DNA of 64,000 nucleotides, from positions 186,001 to 250,000 of the forward strand of contig JAMFTG010000060.1 of the NCBI GenBank assembly GCA_023974075.1, read 5' to 3'. How positions within the stretch are numbered: position 1 is the stretch's first letter; the number at the start of each line of letters is the position of its first letter. Positions 47,243 through 61,716 of this stretch are shown one piece after another. The stretch comes from Chaenocephalus aceratus. Its lineage: Eukaryota; Chordata; Actinopteri; Perciformes; Channichthyidae. A program made the position numbers and the translations under genes. The notes beneath the pieces are model-generated. The model did not search any database and was not told the DNA's origin. It was given only the letters and a program-made list of their open reading frames with translations.

Positions 47243-50200
47243 TGTCACGATTCTTATGTTATGTCACGTTTTTAGTTTTGTATGTCTAGGTTTGGGTTTA
47301 TTTTGCTGTTCGGTTCTCCCTGTCATGTTTTCCTCCTTGGCCCTTTCTCATTTCTCTAACTCCCCTCCTCGACTCCTAGCCTCGAGACTTAGTCCCGCCC
47401 ACAGGAGATGCGAGCGGAGGAGCCGAGGAGGGGAACCGAGGAGAGAGGAAGGGAAGCAGCAGGCGGTTAGAGAAATGAGAACTCCTCTCCTCTGAGCGGT
47501 CATTTTAAAGAGACGTCCATTAATGATGACAGGAGGCACAGCAGCCCTCTGTCTGATGGACCAACCCAGTCTCATAAAAAAACGTGTAATAACTACGTTG
47601 GTCCACAACGTAAGACGTAGTATTTCTACAAAAACGCCTCTGAAATTGTAAGATGCCTACGTTTTTTTTCACCATTCATTCCAATGGCTGGCGTCTATGT
47701 CACGTGATCTTCACATTTCTCCCTGCAGAAAAAAAAAACATGGCCGACATTCGTTTTATTCTCGGTGAAAAAATGCCTATTTAAAGTTACTTTGGCGATT
47801 AAAATGCGTTTTGATGTCATTTGATGCGAGAAATATGAGTTATTATTATCACTAATTCGGCTGACTTTTATATTTGATCCAATTGGTAGATAGGCTGTAT
47901 TTACACCATAAAGGTGCACAGCTGATATAAAGGGACACCTAGTGGTTAAAGCATGTTATTGAATTTCATTATTTTTATTATTAGATATTAATACGATCCC
48001 TATAAAGTATATTCATTACTCGTTATTCTCTACTAATAGTTAATTAAAGACTGTATGTAATGACTATTTTGCACATCCCTTTCAAGATTTCAAGATGTTC
48101 TAAGGTTTATTGACATATCATATAGGCCTACACAACTGTGGTGTAGTTCTGCACTGAATGAAAAACTTGGGTCGCAGGTTCCTCAACAGTGCATTACAAG
48201 ACATCTATCAATATGTGTGCATACCTCCAGCAATGTTAACTATGTTGAAGCACGTATTTTAACTGATATTATACATAATGTATTATACTCTTATAAGATG
48301 TATGTAGATATTTCATCTCCGGCCTTGTCAGGTATTGAACAAACAATAAATAAAGAACACAGAATTATTAAATATAAAACACAGAATTTGTGTGATTATA
48401 CTAAATGATTTTCAAATAAACACCACTGCATATTTAACTGTTACACATGCTGATGTAACGCAAATGTTCCAACTTGAGATCAATAAAGTATATCTTATCT
48501 TAAGCTGATCGATGGCTACTGCCATATTTGCAAAATGTGCCTCTGAACCTTGACAAGTGCATGTTTCAGGCTTATCAATTAATGTAATGTAATGTTATCA
48601 CAGGGGTCACACACATAAGACCAGCTGTTAAATAAAGCTCTTCTGACCTTAGCTGGCATGTGGGTATATATATTAATGCTGCCCATAATGGGCACAAGCA
48701 ATTTTCACCCATTTATTAATTATATGTTTCCTGTCCCCTAAACCTCCAGGGATGTACACAGTTTAATACTGGCCACTTCTTATTATGGGAAATACGAAAA
48801 CGTCTTTTAAAACTACAACTCCCAGTAGAGACGTGCCATAGAGAACATGTTGCGAAACACACATGTGCCAGCATGTGTAGTTCTGGGGACGGGGTGGGGG
48901 AGGGGGGGACGCGGTGGACCCGTTCAAATCCAGTTTTGGACAGTCTGCCGTGGTTCCATCCCATTTCAAGTGCTGTTCGAGAATCGGTTTAACCCTCGGA
49001 GCACACTCTCCAATCACAGAGCTTGAGGACTATCACGGGGTTTGTCAACCAGAGCACATGGTGTAGTCCAAACGATAGCTGGGGATTCTGGGTAGTGTAG
49101 TGTCTTCTGCCATCCTTTACTCCGAAAAAATATTTGTTTCTCCGAATCGAAGGGGAAAAATACAAAAGCATTGCACACAATTTAAGCCAATCAATGTTGT
49201 GTAATTAACAAGGATACTCTGGTGTTTTTTAGTCGATGAGTAGTGCAGATATCACTGTAAAATCAATCGACAGTAAGAGGAATACTTACTTCCGGGTGTA
49301 CAATTCTCCGTTATCCAATGGGAATGGACGCTCACATTGCCTTTAAGGGCAGCCGACACAAACGAATGCCGTGCTTCCATGAGCGTCAAATCCCGCCACA
49401 GATGGGAATACATTGCAATCAGTTGAAAGCTATTTGCGTCCCTTTATGACGCTGAAGGAGCCTAGGAGCGTCACAACTGCACGCCGCGGACACTGACCAA
49501 ACGTCGCTCCTGGACGCTTAGGGAGTGAGAGTGTGTTGGATGAACACCCAAACCCGGCTTTTATGTCAAAGGTGATCACAAGCTCGTTTAGATCGAGAGT
49601 GATACCTTTGGATGGCTTCTTTCCTCCTCCTCACACATCGGAGGAGGAAGCCACATCTCATCTCCTCTGTCCCGTGCGCGCGCTGTCATGCTATATTGCA
49701 CGCACGGCTGCTTTACGCAGCTCGTCTGTTTGTGCATTACAGAGCGCGCTCAATAGGGCAGCCTCTGTCGGCACAGCGCCTGTCACACGGGCTGTGTGAG
49801 GCTGTGTCACAGGCGTATTTCTCCTCTGGGGTGGATCCCCCGGAGAACATCAAAGCGCACGGCACCAGAGGATTTTCCTCCTCCACGGCGTTGCCCGGAG
49901 GAATGACGGTGGAAGACATTTGCACTGCTGCATCTTGGTCTTCCCCCTGTTCTTGTGGGACTTTTATAAACGACATGTAGCCTATTTAGCCTACCTTCTT
50001 TCCCGTATGGAGAATATTCATTTTTTAAATGCTATATTCCCTGGGAATGTGATGCTCCATTACGCATGGCGAAATGGACATGGGTTATTAACTGAGTAGG
50101 TGTGTTTTTGTGCTTCTGGTAACGGACGGACGAGTGGGGCGTAGACTACATCCTGCTTCGCCCTTAACCCAATAGCGATAGCCTTAGAGGGCGAAGCCTT

Positions 50201-50512
50201 ATACGAAACAGAACTGCGGTTACGTACTGTAACCCAGCTTCTATGAGTATAGGCGCAGCTCTCTAAGGTTCTGGCCCCACTGGCTGAAGAAAAGCTGTTT
50301 GTGTGGGAGCAGATTGTAGGGACTACTTCCTATTTATACGGAAGTGAGGCCGGAGGTGGGACCCACGTCATAGGTGGGCGTGGATTAAGTCTGTCAGTGC
50401 TGCGCAGTACGTAACCCCAGTGTGTTCGTCCGAGTTATATTATTATCCTTGGAATAAAGGTAGGATCAGTGTTATCTGCATTTGGGTCCTGCTTGCTTCA
50501 CTCACCGTAACA
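47243..50512. mobile_element. LTR-type insertion with nested elements in gene D stalk exon
   Basis: It starts TGTCACGATTC, ends CCGTAACA and is flanked by GGTTT on both sides (47238-47242 and 50513-50517). An AATAAA lies near the right end (about 50452) followed by GTTATCTGCATTTGGGTCC, a typical fish LTR 3' region. The interior is a patchwork: a foldback MITE (47345-47490), other repeats and a DIRS-type recombinase fragment. It is best read as an LTR into which later elements inserted. Confidence 0.6.
49533..49980 (+). pseudogene. DIRS-type tyrosine recombinase fragment
   Basis: Frame one gives LLCPVRALSCYIARTAALR. A second frame gives RLSHGLCEAVSQAYFSSGVD, then IKAHGTRGFSSSTALPGG and MTVEDICTAASWSSP. 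The H-x-x-R motif (HGTR) and ASW box match DIRS1-group recombinases. The active-site Tyr region is lost (GTFIND then stop). Frameshifted and dead. It differs from the Ngaro-like recombinase at 29.3 kb. Confidence 0.7.
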
Positions 50513-50738
50513 GGTTTCACTACGACAGCTTCTGTGATCACTGAAGATGCAACAGGTTATTCTTTGTTTTCTTTATGGAAATTAGTTTAATTAACTCACT
50601 TTTATAACGACACTAGTCTGAAATTAAAGTAAATGATTATTGATTTATATATTTGAATATTGATTGATTACAAATCTTTCTCTTAATCAAAGACTTTAAA
50701 TTGGTTTGTCTTAAGCTGCTTTTTTAAAATGAGGAAAT

Positions 50739-51745
<1,007 letters not shown>

Positions 51746-51849
51746 GAGGAAATACATTTTCACGAGAAATAACATCACATCTTTGCACTGATTTGCGTTC
51801 AACGTGATTAAATGAAGATAACGTTCAGCCTTCAGTCCTCAGGTGAGAA

Positions 51850-52325
51850 CATGTTAATCAAATCAACTTTTATTTATAAAGCACATTTAAAAGCGATTTT
51901 TGGTCGAGCGAAAGTGCTGTACATGTAATAAAAACACATTACTACGATCACAATAAAAGACAATAAATTACAACGGATAAAAAACACAGGGAAAAGTCAG
52001 GAGTCGTGCTCCGCTCTGACTAGAAGGCCAGAGAGGAGAAGTGAGTCTTAAGAGTAGATTTAAAAACCCCTAGGGTCTGGGCCGACCTCACGTGGAGGGG
52101 CAGAGTGTTCCAGAGCCCGGGGCCAGCTGCTGCGAAGGCTCGGTGCCCTCGGGTTTTGAGCCTGGTCTTGGGCACTACCAGCAGCAGCTGATCAGCCGAC
52201 CTTAAAGCTCTGGCTGGGGTGTAGCGCTGGAGGAGTTCAGCTATATAGGCCGGAGCCAGCCCATTTACGGCTTTGAAAACAAATAAAAGGATTTTAAAAT
52301 CAATTCGGAACCAAATTCGCTTTAG
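51850..52325 (-). mobile_element. LINE 3' fragment in gene D intron
   Basis: The minus strand reads FKAVNGLAPAYIAELLQRYT, RHRAFAAAGPGLWNTLPL-like sequence and FKSTLKTHFSSLAF, then a stop and a tail ending TTATAAATAAAAGTTGATTT. Gene C lacks it at the same intron position (after GAGAACATGTT). Strongly 5'-truncated. Confidence 0.75.
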
Positions 52326-52669
52326 CTACTAAAGATTTGTTGAGTTTTGTTAATCCGTTACTCAAACACCTGAAAAACGGAATCATCAACTAAATGTACT
52401 TTTTTATTAAACTCTAAATGTTATGATTTAAATTCCTCTTCCAGGTTGGTGGTGGTGGATCATCATCGTTGTGATCGTGGCTGTTGCAGCACTCATAACA
52501 ATCTATGTGGCTGATAAAAAAGGGTTTCCACTCGGGAAGATTACATTGATGCTCTTTGACCTCTTCGGGACAGAGACCTCAGACGAATGAAAACATTGTA
52601 AGTGTTATGGATAAGAAGACAAACGTGTTGACAGTAAACATTTGAATCAGATCAAACTTAAATAGAAAG

Positions 52670-53030
52670 AGATGAGGGAGACGGGGGGAGAGGATGAAGG
52701 GAGAAGTTTTCAAAGAATTGAGGGGTGGTTGAAGGGATGTAGGTATAATGAGGTTTAAAAGGATGAAGGGACAAAGGGAAATAGGGATGAAAGGTTTAAA
52801 GGGATGAATGGATTTAGGGAAAGATGGATATAGGGAGGAAGGGTTGAATGTATGAAGGGAAGGAGGGATGAAGAATCTAAGGGATGTATAAAGGGATGAA
52901 GGGTTGAAGGGATGTTTAAAGGGATGTCAGGAAGGAGGGATGTTGTGATGGACGGATGAATGGAAGAAGGGAAGTGGGCGATGAAGGATGAAGCGTTCAA
53001 GGGTTTTTGGGAGGAAGGGATGAACTGATG
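52670..53030. repeat. GAAGGGAT-type minisatellite in gene D
   Basis: Homologous to 24555-24940 in copy C but with internal length differences. It is followed by a (TTG)n run before the last exon. Confidence 0.8.
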
Positions 53031-53092
53031 GTGCGTTCAGGGTCTGCTGACTAAACTGTGAACTGTGTTTACTTCCTTTGTAACCAACTCAG

Positions 53093-53127
<35 letters not shown>

Positions 53128-53705
53128 TCCTCAGGTGCGTTATGATGTAGATGATGGTACAGCGAACTATGAAAACATCAGACCTGCTGATGGAGTTTGA
53201 GCAACACGTCTGCCTCCATCAGACTCCACTGATCAACAACGTCTACATCCATCATCATGTTTCACATCGGGAGTGGAAGATTAAGCAATCATTCTGAATT
53301 ACATATTATTTCATTTTAGTCTTGATCTAATAAACCACTGGGTGTCACTGTAAACAGCTTTTAACTCCTGTTTCCTTCCTTATATTGTCTTCCAGCTGAA
53401 GGTTCAGAGCTGATTTTAAGATGTACTGATTGTTTTTGAACGACAGCTTGAGCTCATTTTAACATCTCTGTGTTCAGAATTATTACTTTCATTCACTTTC
53501 ATTGAGCTTTGCTTTGTGTTTTGATGTCCATTTGATTGAATGGATTGTCAGCCTTAATGTAGAAAGTAAGTTTTCTCTTTGTTATATCTGTTGACATCAG
53601 AATCTGCAAATAAAAAAAATCCAACAATTGTGTTTGACTATTTTTGGAAATAGTCTAAAGTCACTTTGAGAAGTTATATATTATTATACTAATTATAATT
53701 ATACT

Positions 53706-54010
53706 TATGAGAGGAAGTAGAAGCGTCACTTCTCAGCCAACAAACTATTTCATCAACATTTCATCAGAACAAGAGATAGAGGAAGCAGAGAGAAGCTTCT
53801 ATTATCTTCCAGCTGAAAGTCTCAGAGCTTTTTGAAGATTTACTGATTGCTATTAGAGCTAAAGCAGCTTGAGCTCATTTGAATATCTTCGTGTATAAAA
53901 ACATTATTTTGATCCACTTTCATTTAGCTTAGCTGTTAACATGTGTTTTGATGTCCATGTGATTTAATGAGTTTTCAGCCTTAATGTAGAAAGTACGTTT
54001 TCTTGTTGTT
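53706..54010 (+). pseudogene. Collapsed receptor relic: 5'UTR fused to 3'UTR
   Basis: Bases 53706-53795 match the leader of copy D (TTTCATCAACATTTCATCAG, AACAAGAGATAGAGGAAGC). From about 53800 the sequence switches to the family's 3'UTR (ATTATCTTCCAGCTGAAAG, then CAGCTTGAGCTCATTT and AGCCTTAATGTAGAAAGTA). Every coding exon is missing. It is a sixth locus of the family, removed by deletion or formed by unequal exchange. Confidence 0.75.
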
Positions 54011-54023
54011 ATACCTGATACAC

Positions 54024-55880
54024 AGTGGCGTTTTTATATGTACAAAAGTGGTGGGGCACAAAACACATAGATGTCTACATATAAGCTTCTGCAGTGAGGT
54101 TCGTGGCTGCTGAGGCTCTGGCTCTGACTCTTCAGGTTTACAAATATTATATTTTGACCTAAATCAAAATATAATATTATTTTCAAAAGCTTTTTTTGTC
54201 TGACGCTTCGATTAATTTTAAACAGACAGAAGGATACCCAAAAAATTGAATTTCATCATTTAAATATTGAATTGTTCTCTCTTAGTAAGATCCCATTTTC
54301 AATAAAATTGCGGTCTTACCTTGACTTGAAGATGAAGTCCATTTGCCTATCCTTCTGGACAAACATCTCTATTACTTTTTTGTAAAAGTCCTCCTTATGT
54401 TCTTGTAGTTTCAAAAGTCTCTCATAAATCTAATCTAATCAATAGATTTATGATTCGAAAATTATAAAAGTAGGGTAAACATGTGGATATTATCCGGCTG
54501 AACAAAACATGCATTTATCTAACAGGTTTGTTTCCCACAGATCTTATTTGGAGCTATTTTCTAAAAGTCTATGGAGAAATCTCATTGCTTTTTTGTGGAG
54601 GGAAGCCATGCGCAGTTTACTTCCTGGTTTTAGGACGCCTCACTGCAGCTCTCTCGTCTCCTCTTCACACACCACACTTTTCGCGGCACACGTATTTACA
54701 GCCAATCAGCTCTGAATTATGTGAGATGACGCATGGTGGGGATGGCAGCTCTATGCCCCGATGGTGACGGTCATTATTTTTTGCCACACACATTAAATAG
54801 GACTCTGAGCATGCGCAGTGTAGTTTTTACAGTCACCGTTCACTTAGACAGTGAGAGGGAGGGGCAGGATCGGGTTTTGTCCCACATGGCTCTAAACAGC
54901 TCAATAGGCACACACTGTAGACACTAATTAGAAGAACACAGACTAAAACAGCAATGAGACAAATCAGATGATTAAACATGATCTTAAAATATATTTTATA
55001 TATTTTCTTATTTATTTTTTGTAATAATTATTTGTAATACTTTCTACTGACACTATCAGGGGCTGTGTGGGCTAAAATCCTTGATTATGCGATTAAACAT
55101 GCGGGGTTTTTATGTGATTTTATGTGGTGAAATTGCGGGAAGTTGCGAAATATGCTAAAAAAGAAGGTTTTAATATTGGGCTGTCTTATTTATTCTCTCT
55201 CACACACAACCTGCCACTAACGTTAAACCCCTTTATCATTCAACTAAACACATTCAATGTTTATGTATTGTAAAAGCAATTGGGCTATTTTAATCACACT
55301 CTCTCTCACACACACACACACACACTTCTCCGCCTCATTCTGTTTTCATTTACTCGTTCGTTATCTGACCAGCTTCAATCTTGTAGGCTACTCACTTCAT
55401 TTCTTGTAGCCCTCGAAAGGGTTTTGGAGGTCGATGCCTCGGTGAACGTGAGTTGTTTGGCTTCCTTGTCCGCAGCAGCAGAAAGCATTTTCGAATGTTT
55501 GAATGAATCAAAGCGTGTCGTCTCCGTCGATTTTCTCTTATGCTCCAACACACAGTTGCATGGGGTGCAGAATAGTTTCCCCCCACTTTCGTGCAAGACA
55601 TCAGAGAACTGCTTTGCCCGGTCTTTAGCAGAAATGTTTGTCGGTAAATGAGATGGATTAGAATTTTTCATCTTGGTGTTTTCTCTCTCGTGTGAGCTCC
55701 ACACGTTCACTCTACGGTGTTGTTTACCTTCTGTGATGAGCGAGCTGATGACGTCGCATCATCATCATCACTTCACGTCAAGACGAGTTAACTTTTTTTC
55801 CCTCAACTTTCTGTGGAAAAATGCGGGGATTATGCGCCCTTTTTTTTTCGCGTTTTTCTGGAGGGTCTAGTTAATATTAA
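54024..55880. mobile_element. DNA transposon remnants (hAT-like) between D and E
   Basis: A hAT-style start CAGTGGCGTTTTTATATG at 54024 and a second block at about 55060-55870 with ATTATGCG words near both ends. The second block contains the zinc-finger segment at 55375-55710. Boundaries are not resolved, and two nested elements are likely. Confidence 0.45.
55375..55710 (-). pseudogene. CGGBP1-like / hAT N-terminal zinc-finger segment
   Basis: The minus strand encodes about 111 residues including AKDRAKQFSDVLHESGGKLF and then CTPCNCVLEHKRKST, with FKHSKM later. This is the BED-like finger seen in CGGBP1 and its parent hAT transposases. The usual first His of the C2H2 pair is not evident (TTRFDSFKHSK). 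There is no downstream catalytic domain, so it is probably a transposon relic rather than a host gene. Confidence 0.55.
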
Positions 55881-55913
55881 TTCTACACTGTGTTCTGTGG
55901 TTCCTACTAACAG

Positions 55914-56875
55914 TAGGCTTGTTTGAGACACATTGCGGCTCGCCTCGAAAGTAGACGAGAATAGCCGATCGCAGCCGGGGGAGGTCTCAAAAAGCTAGCC
56001 TGAAGTCGGACAGCTCGGAGTCGGCTTCGTCTTCTTCTTCTCTCGGTTTTTTTGGCGGATTGCAAACAACTTTAAGGTGCATACCGCCACCTCCGGAGTC
56101 GGCTTGACTCGGTTTGCATTCATAAAGAATGCACACATGTGTTTTATCGTTAATGTCAGATATGAACTAAGTAAATACATGTGTTCCTGCTCAAGATTAG
56201 ATTACACTTTATTGTTATTGCACATATTACAGGTACTGAGACAACGAAATGCAGTTTAGCTTCTAACCAGGTGCAACAAGCAGTGAAGTGGAAAGTAATG
56301 TACACAATCTACAGAATAACATATAGAATGAATTGAATGATGAATAAACAGTGGGGTATGAATACACTAGATATCAGCCTGTGAGCAGTATGAACAGTGT
56401 GTATGAATATGCTAAGTATATAAAGTATGAAAATGGTAAGCAGTGCAAGTATAGTATAAAATATATAGATATTAATTTCATGATGATAAACATTGTGGAA
56501 CAATGATGAAAAATGGGAATGGATGTGGCGACGTAAAACTGACACAAAACAACAACAAACTTTTGCCAGCCAATGGGAGAGTTTCATCAGCAGCACGGGG
56601 TAAAACCCACCAATGAGCGCTCAGCTCGAGATACCAGCGAGCCGTTTCCCATCAAGCATTTCGCTTCCGCAGCTCGTGGAGAGGAACTGCGCCGCCTCGC
56701 CGTGCCTCGCTCTCATGGCTGCGGGCGTCTTTGTCCCGCGAGATTTCAACGTCTCATGTAGGCGAACCTCCAGAGCAAGTCGGACAAAATGAATAACCAT
56801 CATGCAACGCACCAGCAAGACGTAGATCGAAATTGCGCAGGTCTGCGCAGGTCTCGCTTGTCTCAAACAAGCCTA
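55914..56875. mobile_element. DNA element with perfect 17-bp terminal inverted repeats
   Basis: Left end 55914-55930 (TAGGCTTGTTTGAGACA) and right end 56859-56875 are exact reverse complements. The outer TA could be the target duplication. A LINE-tail-like segment (about 56190-56300, CACTTTATTGTTATTGCACA) is nested inside. No transposase is seen. Confidence 0.75.
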
Positions 56876-57124
56876 GTGTCCGGTCATGATAAAGACACTG
56901 TGGTTTTCACTGGACAGGAAGGAGATTTGATTTGTAATCTGGAAGTTACTATTAACTTTTAACCTGATTACTTCACAAAATGTATTTGGTATCATTCGTC
57001 CGCTGGTATCTAATGTGCTTATATGGTTGTGTTTTTTATATGAATGTTATTACAGTAAACCCACAGGAAGCGACATGCGCTCATCTTGACTGAGTCTCTG
57101 CTGAGAGGAGAATTAACGAGAAAT

Positions 57125-57167
57125 GTATATATAAGAAAAAAGAAGACGCAGCTTCTTTGAGGAAGTG
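57125..57167 (+). promoter_or_regulatory. Candidate core promoter of gene E
   Basis: TATATATAAG (57125-57134) is followed about 25 bp later by TTTGAGGAAGTGACA, which contains the GAGGAAGT core bound by PU.1/ETS factors. The start codon is at 57254. Copies B and D have related CACAGGAAG words in their leaders. Myeloid or lymphoid expression is an inference. Confidence 0.4.
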
Positions 57168-57253
57168 ACACATTTCTGATATTAGGAAGTACATTCAACA
57201 TTTCTCTTTGAGAGGCAGCCGGTCTAGAGACTTACACGGACACAAGAGACACG

Positions 57254-57878
57254 ATGGACGAGTTCAAACAGATTGAAAAGTCTTCACTTCTCATTCTGCT
57301 GCTTCAGTTTGCAGGTAAGGATTCCTACAACATGTATTTATTTAGAAACATTTAAAAAGGTAATTTAGTCATCATGAATGTTACTTTATTACCTAACCTC
57401 ATTTTAACAAAGACAGAGAAGTGGTCTGTTTGTCTTCCAACGAGGGGAAGGCAACTTTTAGACCGGCCAGTTGTATTATTTGCCCCCTCACTTTGAGCAT
57501 CATTCATCCATCAAAAAGTACACTAAATGTCACAATTATTAAATAACTTTAAATAATTATTTTCCCCAATACACGTTACTGTGGATCAGATATGTGGGCA
57601 GGCAGTCAAGCAACGTGTAAAAAAGCCTCAACCCAAAGTGAGCTTGTAGTCTTATGTTAGCATGTATGCTAGCTGTAAACACAGTCGGATGGGTGACCAA
57701 AACGTCCCCGTTTTCGGTGGCTGGTACCCGGTTGAGACTCCCGAAAATGTTTCCGTTTTTTAATGTGCGTTAAAAAAATAGAGCAAGGAGAAATCAAATG
57801 TTATATGTCAGTAAAAACAGAGTAACAGTGTTGTGCCTGTTTGTAGCGTTAGCGTATTTCTTCTTCTTCTACTTCTAC

Positions 57879-57910
<32 letters not shown>

Positions 57911-60900
57911 CTTCTTTTTTCTTTAATGGCGAATCGCTTCCACTTGGAGCATATATCGCCACCTACTGTTGATTTATTAAATGTTTATATTAAATCCTTG
58001 TCCTCAGACCAGTGTTTTTGAGGAACTTGAAGATCAGCTTGTTTACTTCATTTCTTGATTTACTTTCGTATATTGACTTGAAATCCATGTCCTTGATGTT
58101 ATGTTGTTCCAGTGCAGTTTTCAGAATGAGTCTTTGTCTGTTATAATCCGGGCAGCTAAAAAATACATGATGTAATACAATACGGTTGTACATCTAGTGT
58201 CGGATTTTGGAACATTGATTCAATTTTTCTCATGGCAGTTAGACTCTAGAGACAAACCAGGGGACTTTATTTTTATTTTTAATCTGTGTCTGTCCATTTG
58301 GTGTAGTATTTGATCCAATATTACATTCGGATTATATATTAGTCACTTTCTTATGAAATGCCAGGTTTTAGGCCTTGATTTGAACATTCAATCCTGAAAA
58401 TAAAAATCAACCAGATTAATGTTTCTTTAATCCTAACCTGACTAGAGGTAAGTAAATTTGTATAGGAAGACGAGTTAAGAGATAGAGGAGAAAAGGTTAT
58501 GGTATAATTACAGAGCCTGTCCATTTATAAATTGAGGAAATCAATGTTAGTCTGTTAACCAAAATGCAGCCAACTAATAACGTACTATCTGTTATTAAAG
58601 ATCAGAGGAAAATAACAAAACGAGAGGGGTAAATCCGGAATAAAAATAAAGAAGCAAAGAGATTGTAGAGCAGTGAGAAGGAAAAAAGCTTGGTGTGTCA
58701 AATCATTACATTGCCCGTATTTTTCGTTGTTGTGAAAAAAAATCGCCCCCTCGGATTTTTTAACGGCCCCCTCAGTCATTTCATCCTGGAGCCGGGCCTG
58801 TTTTAGACACATAGGAAACTTTTGTTGTATCTTAAATGACATTTTGTATTTCTCTGTATTCTTTATGTTTCTCTCTCGTTTATTCAGGGGCTGCAATTGG
58901 ACAGCGTGACCTCTACCTCTCTGTCAGAGCTGGAGATGAAGCCAATCTGCCGTGTAACAGTGTCAGACATGATCAGGGTGAATGTAATGGTACTACCTGG
59001 CTCTTCAGTGTTTCAAGAAGCACAGTAATGCTGGTTAGAGGTGGGCAGATTAGTAACCATGCTCATTCAGACACACTGAGACTTACGGATAAATGTTCTG
59101 TGGTTGTAAAGAAGGTCACAGAGGAGGATGTTGGTAGTTACACCTGCAGACAGTACAACAAAGCAGATCAACAGCAAGGTCGAGACTCTCTGGTTCTTCT
59201 GTCTGTTGTTACCAGTGAGTATTTCCATCATAATGTTTCCAAACTTTCTCTGTAGAGGAAAATACTAAAACATTACAATAGTTATGATTACAGTGGTGAA
59301 GTTAACTATTATCTTTCTCTCACATATGTCCATCTTCAGTGACTGAGCATCAGGTCAACGATGAGATGACGTTACGCTGCTCTGTGACGACACGTGTAGG
59401 TTGTAGACACACAGTGAAGTGGCTGCTTCAGGGTCGAGATGTGGATAAAGAAAACAAGGATATAAGGACATCAGCGTCTGACTGCTCTGCTTTTGTGACA
59501 TTTGCGACTTCTCATTATGGTTCCACACAAAGGTCTGAGTTGTTTACTTGTGAAGTAACAGCTGATGGTCACAACGTCCAGACCTTCAGGCCTCAGTCCT
59601 CAGGTGAGAACATTTGTGATCAGACTGTTTAAAGTCACTTCAACGTGATGTGAAATATTACATAAAAAGGGTGTTTATCTGATTTAATTAAGTTTAAACA
59701 TTATGTCACAATATATGGTAAACATATTACTTCTGAAGAGTTGTGTTCATCTTTTTCAGATGAGGACGAACAAGCAGCAACAACAACAACAACAAATACA
59801 TCAGGTCGCATCAACAACCAAGGTACAAACTAGACAGTATGTAGAAGCAAACCCAGTAGTGGTGGCTTAAAGCCCAGCTCTGCTCCGCGCCGTCCGTTTA
59901 GATGAGGCCTGGTCAGATTAATAAGAAAAGGAGTTCAAAACACCGGCATAAAAGTTATAAAAATAATCTGATTTTAATGGTAAAAAACACCAATACAAGT
60001 TTACAGAGTACTCTGGACTCCCAGTTCTACTGCTGTGTGATACATTACATTACATTACATAGCATTTAGCTGACGCTTTTATCCAAAGCGACTTACAATA
60101 AGTACATTCGACCAGGAAGACACAACCTTGAGGAAAACAGAATCATAAAGTACATCAGGTTTCATAGAGCCAAGTATTTCAAGTGCTACTCAACTGGCTT
60201 TAGATAAGCCAGCCCTTTATTAGTATATAAGTGCTTTGTTAATAGTTCTTTGTTAGTCATTCTATCGCTCGAAGTGGAGTCGAAAGAGATGAGTTTTCAG
60301 TCTGGAAGGTGTGTAAGCTTTCTGCCGTCCTGATGTCAATGGGGAGCTCATTCCACCATTTAGGAGCCAGGATAGCAAACCCACGTGTTCCTGCTGATGG
60401 GAACTTGGGTCCCCCTCGCAGCGAGGGTGCAGCGAGTCATTTGGCTGATGCAGAGCGGAGTGCACGTGCTGGGGTGTACGGTTTAACCATGTCCTGGATG
60501 TAGGAAGGGCCAGATCCATTCGCAGCATGGTACGCAAGTACCAGTGTCTTGAAGTGAATTCTAGCAGTTACCGGAAGCCAGTGGAGGGAGCGGAGGAGCG
60601 GCGTGGTGTGGGAACATTTAGGAAGGTTGAAGACCAGACGAGCCGCTGCATTCTGGATGACCCGCAGAGGTCGGATGGCACATGCAGGTAGACCAGCCAG
60701 GAGGGAGTTGCAGTAGTCTAGGCGTGAGGTGACGAGAGCCTGGACCAGAACCTGCGTCGCTTTCTGGGTCAGCTGGGGACGCATCCTCCTGATGCTGTAA
60801 AGCGTGTATCTGCAGCAGCGGGTTGTAGCAGCGATGTTTGCAGTGACGGACAGGTTGTTATCTAGGATCACACCCAGATTCCTTGCAGTCTGGGTCGGGG

Positions 60901-61433
60901 AAACAACAGAGGTGCCGATGTTGATGGTCAGGTCAAGAGTGGGACAATCTTTTCCCGGAAGGAAAAGCACTTCAGTTTGTCAAGGTTGAGCTTGAGATGA
61001 TGAGCGGACATCCACTGAGAGATGTCAGCTAAACAAGCAGAGATGCGTGCGACGGCCTGGGTCTCTGAGCGGGGAAAGGACAGAATTAGTTGGGTGTCGT
61101 CAGCGTAGCATTGGTATGAAAAACCATGCGGGCTAATGACTGATCCGAGCGAGTTTGTGTACAGGGAGAAGAGGAGGGGACCAAGAACAGAGCCCTGAGG
61201 GATATAGATATCGGGATCAGCCAGTCAGCAACAGGGGGCATTTGCATGAATAAACAACAGTATATATGGACATATTTGGGGCGGAGAGTCACTTCTTATC
61301 TTCCACTGGACTCCACTCCTTTAATTTCCCAAGGAAGGTTCACACAAACTATTCTTTCCCAAACAATCAAACATTGTACACAGATATATTGGTGCTTGAG
61401 ATTATATTGGCCCCAAAAAGAACCTTGAAAAGA

Positions 61434-61526
<93 letters not shown>

Positions 61527-61577
61527 GATATATGGGTCAGGGAGTGTGTGGTGTGTGTGTGTGTGTGTGTGTGTGTG

Positions 61578-61641
<64 letters not shown>

Positions 61642-61668
61642 TGTGTGTGTGTTGATATCTGGGTCAGG

Positions 61669-61716
<48 letters not shown>

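Noticed and set aside
57833..58021. Leu-rich 62-codon frame
   Set aside because: It is produced by a (TTC)n/(CTT)n tract inside the hAT-type insertion.
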